64,000 nt of DNA, taken from NCBI RefSeq assembly GCF_901000735.1, contig NC_081545.1, positions 35,643,634-35,707,633 on the forward strand, in the 5' to 3' direction. Below, piece after piece: positions 1 through 11,423 of this stretch. Origin of the DNA: Corylus avellana (Eukaryota; Streptophyta; Magnoliopsida; Fagales; Betulaceae). The notes under the pieces were generated by a model. It was not told the origin of the DNA. It searched no databases and worked only from the letters and a program-made list of their open reading frames with translations. The first letter of the stretch is position 1. Each line of letters begins with the position of its first letter. The translations under genes were made by a program, and so were the position numbers.

Positions 1-211
1 TCTTCCAATTAGTTTCATGCCTCTTGTCAATTAGACTCATTATTTATGCCACGGCATTGTGGAATTCGTGCATCATGATTCATGTCTTTCTTTTCTTCAT
101 TTTTGTTTTTTTTTTTTTTTTTTCATAACAAAGTGTTTCTTCAATTTAATATATTAAATTGATATTTATCTTTAAAATACTGAAAATTAAATACTCTAAT
201 GATAGCTATTA

Positions 212-329
212 TTATTATTATTATTATTATTATTGGACATGTCTGCACAAGAAAGGGGAGGGGGATTCGAACTAGTAACCTCCGCTTCATTAGGCGCGGT
301 CTCTGCTGATTAAGCTACCTCTTGAGGAC
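212..329 (-). mobile_element. tRNA-derived SINE with target-site duplication
   Basis: Read on the minus strand, the unit begins with a Pol III A-box-like TAGCTTAATCAGC, followed by a B-box-like AGTTCGAATCC, and ends in an (AAT)n tail. It is flanked by an exact 11-bp direct repeat, GATAGCTATTA (201-211 and 330-340). Box A, box B, a simple-repeat tail and a target duplication are the hallmarks of a short interspersed element copied by LINE machinery. It cannot be a working tRNA, because no acceptor stem closes. A diverged relative lies at 49061-49150. Confidence 0.65.
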
Positions 330-701
330 GATAGCTATTAATTTAATATATTAAGTTAAAATAATTTACTCTATACCAATTTAAAGGAAATATATATATA
401 TTAAATACCTTTTCAGCCCCCAGTGTTTTAACGATTTTATTTTTTGCTCTCTCGGTTTTAATTCATATCATAAATGGTACTTAGGTAATGGCAAAAAATG
501 AAAATGGTACCGTCATCTAAATTCCGTCCAAAAGTTGACAGAAAGTTGACAGAAAGTCATACAAAAATCAACATGTATCTATATACTAATTAAAATATAA
601 ACTTAAAATTAAAAAAATTAGGATTGGCCCGTAGGGGTGGTCGAACGACCCCTAGCCCTAAGGGCCAATTTAAAAAAAAAAAAAAAAAAATTAGGGCCAG
701 C

Positions 702-845
702 CAGTGTTGGTTTGTAGTCTGCTATCAAGGGTTTAGGGCCACCCCTTTCCCCAGTGTTGGTTTGTACAGTGTTGGTTTGTAGTCTGCTATCAAGGGTTTA
801 GCGCCACCCCTTTCCCCAGTGTTGGTTTGTAGTCTGCTATCAAGT
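702..845. repeat. 65-bp tandem duplication
   Basis: The motif CAGTGTTGGTTTGTA starts at 702, 752, 767 and 817. Bases 702-766 and 767-831 are a 65-bp direct duplication with one mismatch (GGG versus GCG), and a third partial copy runs to about 845. The near identity points to a recent slippage or unequal-crossover event. No coding sense is seen. Confidence 0.85.
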
Positions 846-911
846 AGTTGGGCAAACTTCAGCCTTACTTTAGTCAAATTTCGACTATGTTTGTTAATTT
901 ATTTTTGAGAG

Positions 912-949
<38 letters not shown>

Positions 950-2822
950 GTGTTATGGTATAACATAAATATGTAAAGTATTTTTACTCTTAACAGATTC
1001 TTGTCTGCCGGCTGAAGGGACACATGCAAGATTTTTAGTCTTTGTGGTTTTTTCTTTTTTCTTTTTTTTTTCAATCCAGAGAACATTAAAAAAAAAAAAA
1101 AAAAAAAAAAATTCCAACAAATGATGTCATTTATGCTAAAGTTGGTAAAGCATGGGATTCAAAGTTGTGGAATGGATTCAAAGTACCACTAAGTCCTTGA
1201 GCACCCTTTTTTTTTCTTTTTTTTTTTTTATTTGGCTACGATGTATTTCTTTGACCACTGATTGGTGGGAATTTATTTGCCATTATTTATTAGTCATGCA
1301 TATAATTGCCACATGATTAATGTTGGTATAGATTAGGCTGTCCGTTATTCATGCGAGAGGCTGCGATCAACCTTTTGCGTTTTGACCATGGCGTGTCTCA
1401 CGCTCAAGCGTGTTAGGCCAATGCCAGTGAGCCTCTCAAGTCCTAGCTGTCTTCCTTTGACAATCCCAGGCTCCTAGCAGCCATGCTCATTGGTTTCTTT
1501 TCTTTTTCTTTTTCTTTTTTTGTTTTTGTTTAAGGATATAAATTATATAAAGGTTAATTTTGTATTCCTTAAATCAAGAAATTTTTTTTTTTTATTAGAG
1601 GAATTTAAATAATATTTGTTAACCTAATTTAAGGTATATGTTTATATTTCAAATATTTTAAATCACATGAAAAGTTCTATAAATAAAGTTGTGTACTCAA
1701 TTCAATAATTAAGGAAAGATGTAGCTATGTATAAGGCTGAACCACCTTAATCTCCGTCTCTTTCCTATATTTTATATCTCATTATTATTATTTCACTTTA
1801 TATTTATCGTGTTTCTATCCTTCTATATGACTAGATTTATTTCATATTTGGTGTAAATTTATCCTCGGCCTCTCATATTCCGATATTGGCTTAATTTGAA
1901 ATTTAACTTAATAAATTCAGAGTAAAAGTTTGTGTTGGTTGATTTCCTTAAAAAAAAAAATATGTTATGTGAACTTGGACTTGGATTTGTGACGTTCTAT
2001 GTGCTATATTCTTCACTTTGGAATGCAAGTGGACATTCTTTTTTCTCAGATGAATTGAAAGTGGACAATTAAGAGAGATCCATGCCTAAATCCCCGCATA
2101 TTAAAATGGTTTAATTTAAACAATAATTAAAAATTTTGAAAAATTATCATCAAGATGTAAAGGTTGGTAATTCCCAAATGGTAAATAATGCAAATAATCC
2201 GCACTATGATTAAAGTGAAATAAATATAATCAGGAAAATGATTGTCGGTAAGACTGGCCAAAGTTTGCTGGAGCAAAAAGGTCTTCTGATATTTATTGTC
2301 TAAAATAATTAGAAGGAGATAACAAAATGACCAATAATGATAATCTTTATCCCAAAAAAAGGTGACCTTTCTGGCTTTCTCCTCCTCATTCCACAAATAT
2401 CACAAGTCCCACTGTCGGAATACCAAAAGATAAAAAATAAATTAAAAATCAGTAAAAATCAGAAAATCCCACGAGCTTAAAACAAAAAACTCCCCAGTGG
2501 GGTCCTCTTCTCTGTAAAATCCACTTACACTTGCATACTCCCATACATTGATTATTATTATATATAACTTCCCTTTCAAGGCCTCTCTGTTTCTCTCTCT
2601 GCCTCTCAAAGATCTATTTCAGACTAGCTTTTATGCTAGTCTTTCAAATAACGCCAAAAACTGTCCTCCTCCTCTTCCCTCTTTCACCCACTTCCACTTT
2701 CTCTCTCTTTCTGCTAAAGCTGTTGTCTTAGCGCTGTATGGGCTCGTGATGATTAGACTGGTGTTGGGTTAGAGACAGAGAAGAGAGGAGTGAAGACGGA
2801 AGAGAGAAAGAGAAAGAGAGAG

Positions 2823-5419
2823 ATGGGTTCGTGTGCATCGGTGCATAGGAGCTCTGACTCGGCCATGAAACTCAGATTATCGTCGTTTGCGTCCAAAGAC
2901 GAAAAGCTCGTCATCCCACCCTCGCCTGTCAAGGAAACTCCGACCAATGGGATCATCAACAACAACGTTGTGGCTGTTAAGTCTCAGCAGTCGCCTTTTC
3001 GATCAGGCACTAGTTTTGGAGGATACGGTATGGTCCTTATTAATTTTCAGTTACAGAATTGGTTTTATTTGATTATATGGCGGAAGAAATCAAATGGTTT
3101 TTTTTTTTTTTTTCTTTCTTTTTCTTTTTAATTTTCTTTCTATGCGTCTTGCATCATATTTCGTTGTTGGATTTTTTGAGTGATGTGCGATCTGAAATGA
3201 AATTGGCGTGGGGTCTGCATATTTGTTTTTATATGGTTGAAGAAATCAGTTTACTATTTTGTTGGTTTTTATATTTGCTATTATGTTTGATTAGACATAC
3301 TATGATTGACGTGTGTTTGGTGCTTGAGCTTCCTTTTTTTATTTCGTTAGTTGGATTAGATTAAATTTTTCATTTACTTTTGAGGGAGGGGATTGTTTGG
3401 TTTATTCAATTCATTCATCAGAATATCACTTTTTGTTTTCTGTAATTACTAGAAATAAATCGGTGGTCGAAAAAAAAGTCTACTTCAAATGAATCGGTTT
3501 GTTTAACTGTGATAAAATTCATGTCAATTTCAGCATCCTCTCGATGCTGAATATGGATTTTTCTCCTTGGATTTGTTGTCTGCACATATTTATTGACGTC
3601 TTTGTTTTAAGAAGATGCTTTTTTTGGATTAATCTAATATGGCCAAATTCAAGTCGACTTTTTTCTTCTTATGCCTAATAGGTCTGAATTTATGGAGGAC
3701 AGTGAACGAAAATAGATATGTTCGTTGCTAATAGATCCAATTCTTGTAGCGGAATTGTAAATAGGACTAAGATGGGATGGATGAAGCTGGTATCCAGTCT
3801 TTTTGCTCTGAAAATGGCATCTGAAACAATCATGGAAACCTTCTTTTGTTTTTTATTATTGTAATTCAAACATGGTCATAACAAAATACTGTGTGGTTGC
3901 GCTGCTTGAATGGAGATTATGGTTTTGCATTCTCGACCGGAACTGTTGCGTAGATGATGGTGTCTCTAGATGTTACCAGAAACTTGATAGTGGAACAGGT
4001 CTTAAAAAGCCACGGAAAGAAAAATTTATAATATTATTATAATTGATCAATGATCTTCAAGCTTCTGTTACAGTTTGGAATAGTAGATACAGAAGTGTTA
4101 TTATCTCCAATTAATATCTTCCTGTATACTTTATTATAGATGTGGAATTATTTAGATGGTCCCCTGCCTTTGAAAATGATGTATATGTATGGACCATTAG
4201 TTTAGGGACATGTTTATGAATGCATCTTCTGCTGCTGGTAGTGACTCTTGTATATAAAATTGTATATACCCAAGCCTGGGCGATGGGTGATGGTTGGACC
4301 ACTTTATAGGATAAAGAAAGGTCAAACAGATTTAAGAGAATTGATAAGAAAGAAGATAATATAGTTAATATCATGTACTTGGATGGAATATCTTCAGGGG
4401 AACTTGTTATCGAACATTAAAGGAATGCTGGCCCCGCAAGATGAAGGTAAGAATCATGTTTTGGTGTCTATGCTTGTGTGATATCATGAAAGTGAGTTTA
4501 ATGGTATTTTTGCGACATCCATTGAGAACTGTTTCATCACAGCTCTTTTTTGTTTCTCTAGAGGTTAGTCTTGTGCCTGTTCTAGGCTTAAAAGTTGAAT
4601 TATATCTTGCTCGTTTTGCAGGTAGCAAAGAGGAAACCTTTTTTGATTCCCAAGCCTGGTTAGAGTCAGATTGCGAGGATGATTATTTTAGTGTCAATGG
4701 TGGTAAGAACACAAATGCTTTGAGCCATTTGTCTTGCAAGCATGGATCATAGAAACACATTTCTTGTCTTGGATAATTTGCATATAGTGATTGTCTTTAT
4801 TCTATACGTTTGTTACCTTGGCTGCATTCGGAATCAAGAATGCAGAAGGTAGACGTGTGGAAATATTAGCTTCTTGTCCCCCATCCAATTTGTTGTGTTC
4901 ATGGTCTGTTTTGCAGATTTTACCCCCTCCAGAGGCAACACTCCGGTCCATCATAACCTCTCCGTCGGGACCCCTAGAGTCAACAAGACCGGTTTTGAGA
5001 ACAAAATTCCTGGTTCCGTACCTGTAACATCCCCAACAGATAAGAAAAAGAAACTAGCCGAACTTTTCCGAGAGAGCAGCCGAAATGACCGAGATGGTGA
5101 GGACCTAAATATCTCAGGCAACCAGAACATAGCCAACGGAAACATCCAAGCTCAACCAACTTTACAGTCTGTACTTGACCTCCCTCCAAAGTCAGCACAT
5201 GGTACCCCGTATGGAACCAACTCTGTATGTAGTAGTGAATGGACTGCTAATGGAGACCACCCCTTAACAGAGAAGGAGAAACCATTCAAGTCTGTGCAGT
5301 GTTGTCTTCCAGGCTTGATTTCATGCCGTAGCTTTAGTGAGAGGAAGAAGAAGATGGACCCTGCTGTAGCTGTAAATGATGAGCCTCGATTTGCAACACC
5401 TCTGGTACAAGGTAGATGA
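2823..5419 (+). CDS. At3g27210-like protein, N-myristoylated, unknown function
   Basis: Three exons (2823-3027, 4622-4702, 4917-5419) join in frame to a 262-residue protein; all introns are GT-AG and intron 1 is about 1.6 kb. The N-terminus MGSCASVH has Gly2 with Ser at position 6-like spacing and Cys4, a typical N-myristoylation plus palmitoylation signal, so plasma-membrane anchoring is inferred. The rest is low in predicted structure: a Ser/Pro-rich front, an acidic block from exon 2 (WLESDCEDDYFSVNG), and a conserved tail with VQCCLPGLISCRSFSERKKK. I recognise these blocks from the plant family filed as uncharacterized protein At3g27210; no biochemical role is known to me. The start is the first ATG after a GA-rich leader. 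Exon 2 and the following junction keep the family motif FFSVNGDFTPSRGNTPVHH. Confidence 0.85.
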
Positions 5420-6295
5420 AAGAATCCAGGATCTTGAATCTTTGGATCACAACTTCTGAGCCCATTCTGACTTTCACTTTCTTCAGATTTTGTAAAGTGT
5501 AAGAGATATCTGTTAAAGAACTCGATATATGGATCCAAGGGCATGTAAAAAAGCATTAGTGGAGATGTTCTCTGCCAAACTCCAACGAGGAATTTTACTA
5601 TCACCTTCAATCTCAGAAATGAGGTCGTGTCTTCCGGTTGGAAGTTTTTCTCTGCTTTCATAATGTTGAGGGAATAAATAATGTAATTATGTATTTCTTG
5701 TTAAGAAAATAGAAAAAAAGAGTACAAATATGTAATTACATAATTATGTAATTATGTCATACGGTAAAATTGTTAAATTGTTTGTGGTTTGACCTTGAAA
5801 CAAATAAATATGTGGTTTCAAAATGAATTTCTAGTCATTATAAAATTAGAAGTCTACTCTCTAAGGTTTGGAATGAGATGAATCTTCTTTCATTTTACTT
5901 TACTTGAAGTAAAGAGGTTGCTATTTGACTTCAGGTATGCCAATCACTTAATTGAAGGCCCATCTTGGCACCATGGCTCTTTGACGTTATACTGGGCCCA
6001 TAAAAGCCCATTTGATCTGCAGTTCAACTCTGCAATCGGCCACTAACGTTATGGATCAGAATAACCACCTGTGGGAGCATTGCTCAAAACCCAATCCTTA
6101 TTAAAGCTGGGAGATGAATGAAAGGCAACAAGGCTAGGGATGGGTTGACCATGAAGCCCAAAACATTTCAAACAGGACTCATACATAGATGGGCCTCATT
6201 ATCCTGAGCATCATGGCCCATATAAACATATGAATAATGTTACAATTCATGCTTATTTTATACTGAATGACTAAACATATTTTAAGTAATTAACA

Positions 6296-6333
<38 letters not shown>

Positions 6334-6468
6334 GGGGATTTAGGAGACACGGGGTGGCCACAATTATATCAAATTACATAAAAAAAAATTAAGATATTTT
6401 TTGTCAATTAGTCCCTCCCCAAAAAAATTTGGCACTTGGTCTCTCCCCAAATTAAAAGCTGACTCCGT

Positions 6469-6502
<34 letters not shown>

Positions 6503-6889
6503 GAGATACTGCATCATCTCGGTCGATTGAGCATCAACTGAGACTTCGATCGAGTGGCTCAAGTTTTAGTACCATATTTGGATGCGTCACTTTGGTTGAT
6601 TTGGCATCGACCGAGCTATCTCCAACTTCAACTTTTGATGCTTCATTCAACTGCATTTTGATGCCGATTCAACCCTAAATTTAAAAGCTTACAACAAATT
6701 ATGTTTTGATACTGAAATGGAACAAGCATTAGCGTGGAAGAACAAAATTTTGTCAAAGGCCGTTTATGAGAATAATGACAATAAACGTGGGGTTCCTTTA
6801 TGCACATGACCATTGTTTCCAATGTCCCTCAATTTCAATACATTTTTTATGACAAAAATTGTACAATTGTTTGTGTTGCTTTTTGCATG

Positions 6890-7104
6890 TAAAGATGGGC
6901 TCAAGCTCTTTCCCCGTTGGTACGGCTTATTAGATAAATTGACTTGGCTTTTAACCACCCATGTGGTCGAGGGGTTCGATTCCCACGTACGATGCCAGTT
7001 GATGGTGAGGTTCATCATATGGTTAGACTCAATTTACGGATGCCTGCAAAAAGGGATCACAATAATCAAAGACTTGTTGGGATTTTTTTTTTTTTTTTTT
7101 TTTT
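6890..7104 (+). mobile_element. Probable tRNA-related SINE with poly-T tail
   Basis: A near-perfect Pol III B box (GGTTCGATTCC, 6973-6983) sits about 100 bases before a poly-T tract (7082-7104). The region upstream of it carries an A-box-like stretch. The unit is isolated in intergenic DNA and has no acceptor stem, so it is a retroposed tRNA-related element rather than a tRNA gene. Its boundaries are approximate and I did not find a target duplication. Confidence 0.45.
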
Positions 7105-7406
7105 AACTGGAAAAGTAGAAAAGGTAAATGATCAATGGCTTTAAAGAAAAGAGCTAATTAAAGTGTTACTGAGATATGTGGCTTGTTATTTGAGAAAATT
7201 GTTATGTGACCTACTTGAAATGGTTGTATGTTTTGTCCTTATGTGGAGTGTCTACTAGCTTACGGCTTTGGCTAAGTGATGCGGGAGAATCGGCATATGT
7301 TGAATTAATGGGATTGGAATAACATGATCGAGAGGATCACCGCTAAAAAGGAAAAAGAGAAAAAAAGGGATTTAATAGTTGTATCTTAGACAATATTATA
7401 TAATGT

Positions 7407-7640
7407 GTGTTGAAGAATGATCCCACATTGCTTGTAGACAAAATTTTAGACATGTTTATAAGGAATAAACAATCATTTCTTATTGAACCGATTTTATGAA
7501 ATGAGTTAGGCCCACGAATTTATTCAATGTGCATTAAAACAAGCATAACTAAAAAGCTCTTTTTGGTACTCATGTTGTGATCACCTAACTATGCTTGGTG
7601 AGCATTGTTTTTAGGTTCAAAATTCACTGTGTTTTCCCCT
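7407..7640 (+). mobile_element. Possible LTR fragment
   Basis: From 7407 the sequence opens with TGTTGAAGAATGATCCCACA and continues with a block (…GGAATAAACAATCATTTC…GAGTTAGGCCCACGAATTT) of the kind common in LTRs of plant Copia elements. No primer-binding site, coding region or second LTR is visible nearby, so if real it is a solo or truncated LTR. The end is a guess. Confidence 0.3.
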
Positions 7641-8381
7641 AAAATCATTATTTTAAGTAATTTTTGTCATTTTAGAACAATTTTCATTTAATAATTTAAA
7701 AATCCTTATTTTTATGTAATAATTATAATTTAGAGTTTTTCTCAGCCCTATTCGAAACTTTATTATCTCCGTGAATTACACTCGTAGCAATCTCTAATTA
7801 TAAGTAACCGCTGGGCTGGTACACTAACGTTCGTGGTCGGGTCGGGTTGGAGCCCGTGGTTCGGCCTTTGTCATCTTGATCCAAAATCGTGTACTCTCGA
7901 ATCTCGATCAAGACTTGGGTTGCTGAGTGAATGAACATCTTCGGTATATTTTTTAGTGGGAATATTGTGGGTTTAAGATGGGCCAGTCATGAAGAAACAC
8001 AATGGCAGAGCGGACCCCACACTTCTTTTGTCACATGCGGAAAGGAAAATTGCCCCCGTCCTAATCTCTAACGTCCAATAGTCCGTACGTCCATACTACC
8101 CCATCACTCTAAATTCCACCTTCAATCTATTTCAGCTCCAGAAATTTGCAGTGATGATGAAAAATCTATCATGATTTTTCATATCCAATTGCTTGAAGAT
8201 AATCAATAAATAATACCCCAACTGGGACCCATACCTACTCATTTCTCACGAAAGAACATGAAAAAGCCCCACTTTTGGCCAAGACTTTCCATTAATTCAG
8301 TTAAGCCATTAAAGAAAGAAAAAAAGAGAAAGAAAACCAATTCGTTTTCCCACTTTGTGGGTTTTTTTTCTCTCTCACTCT

Positions 8382-8389
8382 TATATAAA
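8382..8389 (+). promoter_or_regulatory. TATA box of lipase gene
   Basis: TATATAAA lies 53 bases before the lipase start codon, after a CT-rich tract. With the usual TATA-to-start spacing this places transcription start near 8415 and gives a very short leader. Confidence 0.6.
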
Positions 8390-8441
8390 GGGAACGTTCA
8401 ATCTCAAACCCTTCACACAAAACCAGCCAACACACAACATC

Positions 8442-11423
8442 ATGGCTGTGATCAATGGCTTGTTGGGTTTGGCTGCCGCCGGGAGCTTCTGGTTCTGTGC
8501 CCTAGTCCTGGCAGCTCAGCCTCAACGAGCCTACGGCTCGAATCGTGGTTCTTTTGGCCAGAACAAAGGCCTTGTAGCTCCACCGGAGGCTGGTATCTGC
8601 GGATCTTCAGTGACTGTATATGGTTACAAATGCCAGGAGCTCGAAGTACGTAACTCAAAAAAAAAAAAAAAAACTGTCTCATCTATATATATATATAGTT
8701 TAAATAGTTTTATATACGATTTATTGTCTGCATGTGTTTTTTCAGGTGACAACCCAAGATGGGTATATACTGAGCTTGCAAAGAATTCCAGAAGGTCGTG
8801 TCGGGGGTGGTGAGAATAAGCGACCGCCAGTCTTAATTCAGCATGGCGTTCTTGTGGTAATTGAATTATACATCTTTGTCTACTTTTACTATGTGGGTTT
8901 TATATATTAGTATTGGTAGGTTACTGCTACTTAAACAATTATATTTATATATTAAAATTTATTGCTTAATTCTTTAATGAGTAATATTACTTTTTATATT
9001 CATTTTATATCCGCTGAGCGTCAAGTGTGAACATGATTACTGATTTTTTTTTTTTTTTTTTAAGTCATGATTACTGATTTTGAGTACGTGACAAAAGGGT
9101 TCAGTCCGCGTCTGCGCCACGTTATGGCATTTGAGTTGGTTTGTGTGCCAAATTATGGCACCTACGTACGTGGCTTTTCATTTTGGTCAAAAGACCAAAG
9201 ACAACATAAGCGAGTAACATGTGTCACGTTGACTTGGTCTTTCTTAGAGTGTAAGCACTAAGCACTTCCGAGTGATGTCAGTTAAAGCCACCGGAAAAGA
9301 AAAGAAAAGCCCGTAACAAATTTGTCTCTTAAAAGGGGATGCTTGATTTACGCATCCTAATTAAAGTCATCGATCGGTTGCTCCATCATCAAAAGTAAAA
9401 TGTGGTCAAATAGTTCCAAATCTTTAGAGATTTTTTATTACCAAGGCAAAAAGGTCGGTACCCCCCTGATAAAATCTAACGGTTCGCAAAATCATGCACC
9501 GCCTCAGCTGGCATAAGCCAAAAACATATATACATCCTCTGATATATATACTAATATACATGGGCAGGCAATATTTGTTTGTGCTTATGAATTTTGACGA
9601 CGTAGCTAGCTACGTAGTGTTGCTGCTGATTTGTGTCCGTGTGGTGTGGGTGTGTCGATGCAGGATGGAATGACATGGTTTCTGAACTCTCCAGAACAAA
9701 ATCTACCGATGATTTTAGCCGACAATGGATTCGACGTGTGGATTGCTAACACTAGAGGGACCAGATTTAGCCGAAGACATACCTCCTTGGACCCCAGCCA
9801 ACCGGTTTTTCCTATTTAATTGTGTCATAAGTTTTAATATAACATATTAGGATATAGAAATTCCGACTGCCTAATAATAAAACAAGGATTCTTGTTAGGA
9901 AAGTTCTCTGTTTTGTTTTACTCATGGCTTGTCAATATGGAAAATATGGCAGGCTTTCTGGGATTGGTCGTGGGATGAATTGGTGACCTTTGATCTACCA
10001 GCTATTTTTGACTTTGTGTGTGGCCAAACAGGGCAGAAGATTGACTACGTGGGCCATTCCCTGGTGAGGATCATACTGTGCACCCTCACTAGATGCAGAT
10101 ATATATAATTAATTATACACTTTATTTCTGAGAGATGCATGGTTCTTTTATTTCCAAAGTCCTTGAAATTTGAAAAATGTGAACCACATTTGGCAGGGGA
10201 CTTTGATAGCTTTAGCATCCTTCTCGGAAGGTAAACTGGGGAACCAGCTGAAATCAGCAGCATTGTTGAGTCCCATTGCTTATTTGAGCCACATGACCAC
10301 TGCACTCGGCGTTGTTGCTGCCAAATCCTTTGTTGGTGAGATCACCACGCTAGTTGGTCTTTCAGAGTTTTATCCAAAAGGGTAAGAGAATCAAGAATTA
10401 AGAACCTTAATTATCTCACAGCATTAGACTGTTGATGATCATCCTAGCCTCCTAGCTCTACTGACACAGAATTTCTACTTTCTGTTAAGAGTTAGAATGC
10501 TCTAAATTGATGGTTTTCTCTAATTCATCTAAATAGGGAACCTGTACAAAACTTTCTCAATGCTCTATGTGCTTATCCGGGGGTTGACTGCTATGACTTA
10601 TTAAGCGCACTTACTGGTATTACTATGCCCACTTTTTATTTATATAACCAAATAGAGTACTTCTAGGGATACTACACGTCTTTTACTAAGACGTGGAAGT
10701 CTTTGTGACGCTTATCACATCCCGTAGTTTGTAGACTGCCACCAGCTTGTGAGGGGCTTGTTGTAAAAGTTGTAGTATCCCTAGCTTTTTCCAACCAAAT
10801 AGTTGTTGCTTCTATATGCTAGAGACACAGATTTATATTCAATAGTTTTTATACGTAGAAAACATTTTTTGAAAGAACTAACTTATGCATCCGTTCTGGC
10901 TATGTGCTTAATTCAAGGCATAAATTGCTGTCTTAATTCCTCCACTGTCGATCTCTTCCTGATGAATGAACCACAGTCGACATCAACCAAGAACATGGTA
11001 CACCTTTCCCAGAGTAAGTTTGTTCTGTTTTATAACTGCAAATTGATATATTGGCTTATAAATTGCTCACTGAGGAAGCTTTTGCAATATAAATGTGCAG
11101 CGGTTAGAGATGGCGTTGTGGCAAAATACAACTATGGGAGGCCTGACTATAATGTGATGCATTATGGGGAAGCCCGCCCACCGGTTTATAACCTCTCTAA
11201 CATTCCCCGTGATCTTCCTCTCTTCGTTAGCTATGGTGGCCGAGATGCCCTCTCTGATGTTCGAGATGTTATGCTTTTACTTGATGATTTTAAGTTCCAC
11301 GATGTAGACAAGCTCTCAGTTCAATTCATCAAGGATTATGCTCACGCAGATTTCATCATGGGGGTGAATGCCAAGGATATAGTGTACAATCAAGTAGTCT
11401 CATTTTTTAAGGGTCAACACTGA
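8442..11423 (+). CDS. Triacylglycerol lipase 2-like (acid lipase, MPL1 family)
   Basis: Eight exons (8442-8645, 8746-8856, 9664-9804, 9953-10063, 10197-10381, 10537-10616, 10918-11013, 11101-11423) give 416 residues, the normal size for plant relatives of gastric/lysosomal acid lipase. Residues about 5-30 form a hydrophobic secretion signal. The N-terminal acid-lipase domain includes GYKCQELEVTTQDGYIL. The nucleophile is Ser188 in GHSLG, split by intron 4 after GHSL. HGV near the end of exon 2 fits the oxyanion strand. The acid comes from GGRDALSD (358-362) and the base is His391 in YAHADF. The expected role is hydrolysis of acylglycerols or steryl esters in the secretory path; the closest Arabidopsis match by recollection is At5g14180 (MPL1, aphid-induced lipase). 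Intron 6 carries a small Mutator-like MITE. All catalytic residues are present, so the gene looks functional. Confidence 0.9.
10656..10792. mobile_element. Mutator-like MITE in lipase intron 6
   Basis: Terminal inverted repeats CTAGGGATACTACA (10663-10676) and TGTAGTATCCCTAG (10771-10784) close a small element. The 10-bp direct repeat AACCAAATAG flanks it on both sides (10646-10655 and 10793-10802), the target-duplication size of Mutator-type transposons. It has no coding capacity. Confidence 0.65.

Larger units (their letters stand above)
1..2822. other. Intergenic A+T-rich DNA upstream of first gene
   Basis: No convincing gene is seen. The stretch holds poly-T and poly-A runs (about 106-123, 919-942, 1090-1111), an ATT microsatellite (207-234), a tRNA-derived SINE (212-329) and a 65-bp tandem duplication (702-845). 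The last 300 bases form the leader of the next gene: TATATATAAC near 2557-2566, then a long CT-rich tract (about 2575-2715) and a GA-rich stretch just before the start codon, typical of plant core promoters and leaders. Short reading frames here are mostly translated homopolymer. Confidence 0.6.
5420..8381. other. Intergenic, TE remnants and orphan promoter-like motifs
   Basis: No gene is supported. It contains a cluster of GGCCCA/TGGGCC motifs (5956-6220), two TA microsatellites (about 6300-6330 and 6473-6500), a SINE-like unit ending in poly-T (about 6890-7104), and a stretch from about 7407 reading TGTTGAAGAATGATCCCACATT that resembles the start of a plant LTR (possible solo or truncated LTR, not closed at the other side). 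Confidence 0.5.

Noticed and set aside
245..330. Working tRNA gene suggested by A and B boxes
   Set aside because: No acceptor or anticodon stem pairs form; tail and target duplication show a SINE.
874..1111. Lysine-rich small reading frames
   Set aside because: They are translations of poly-A/T runs with no start context or family resemblance.
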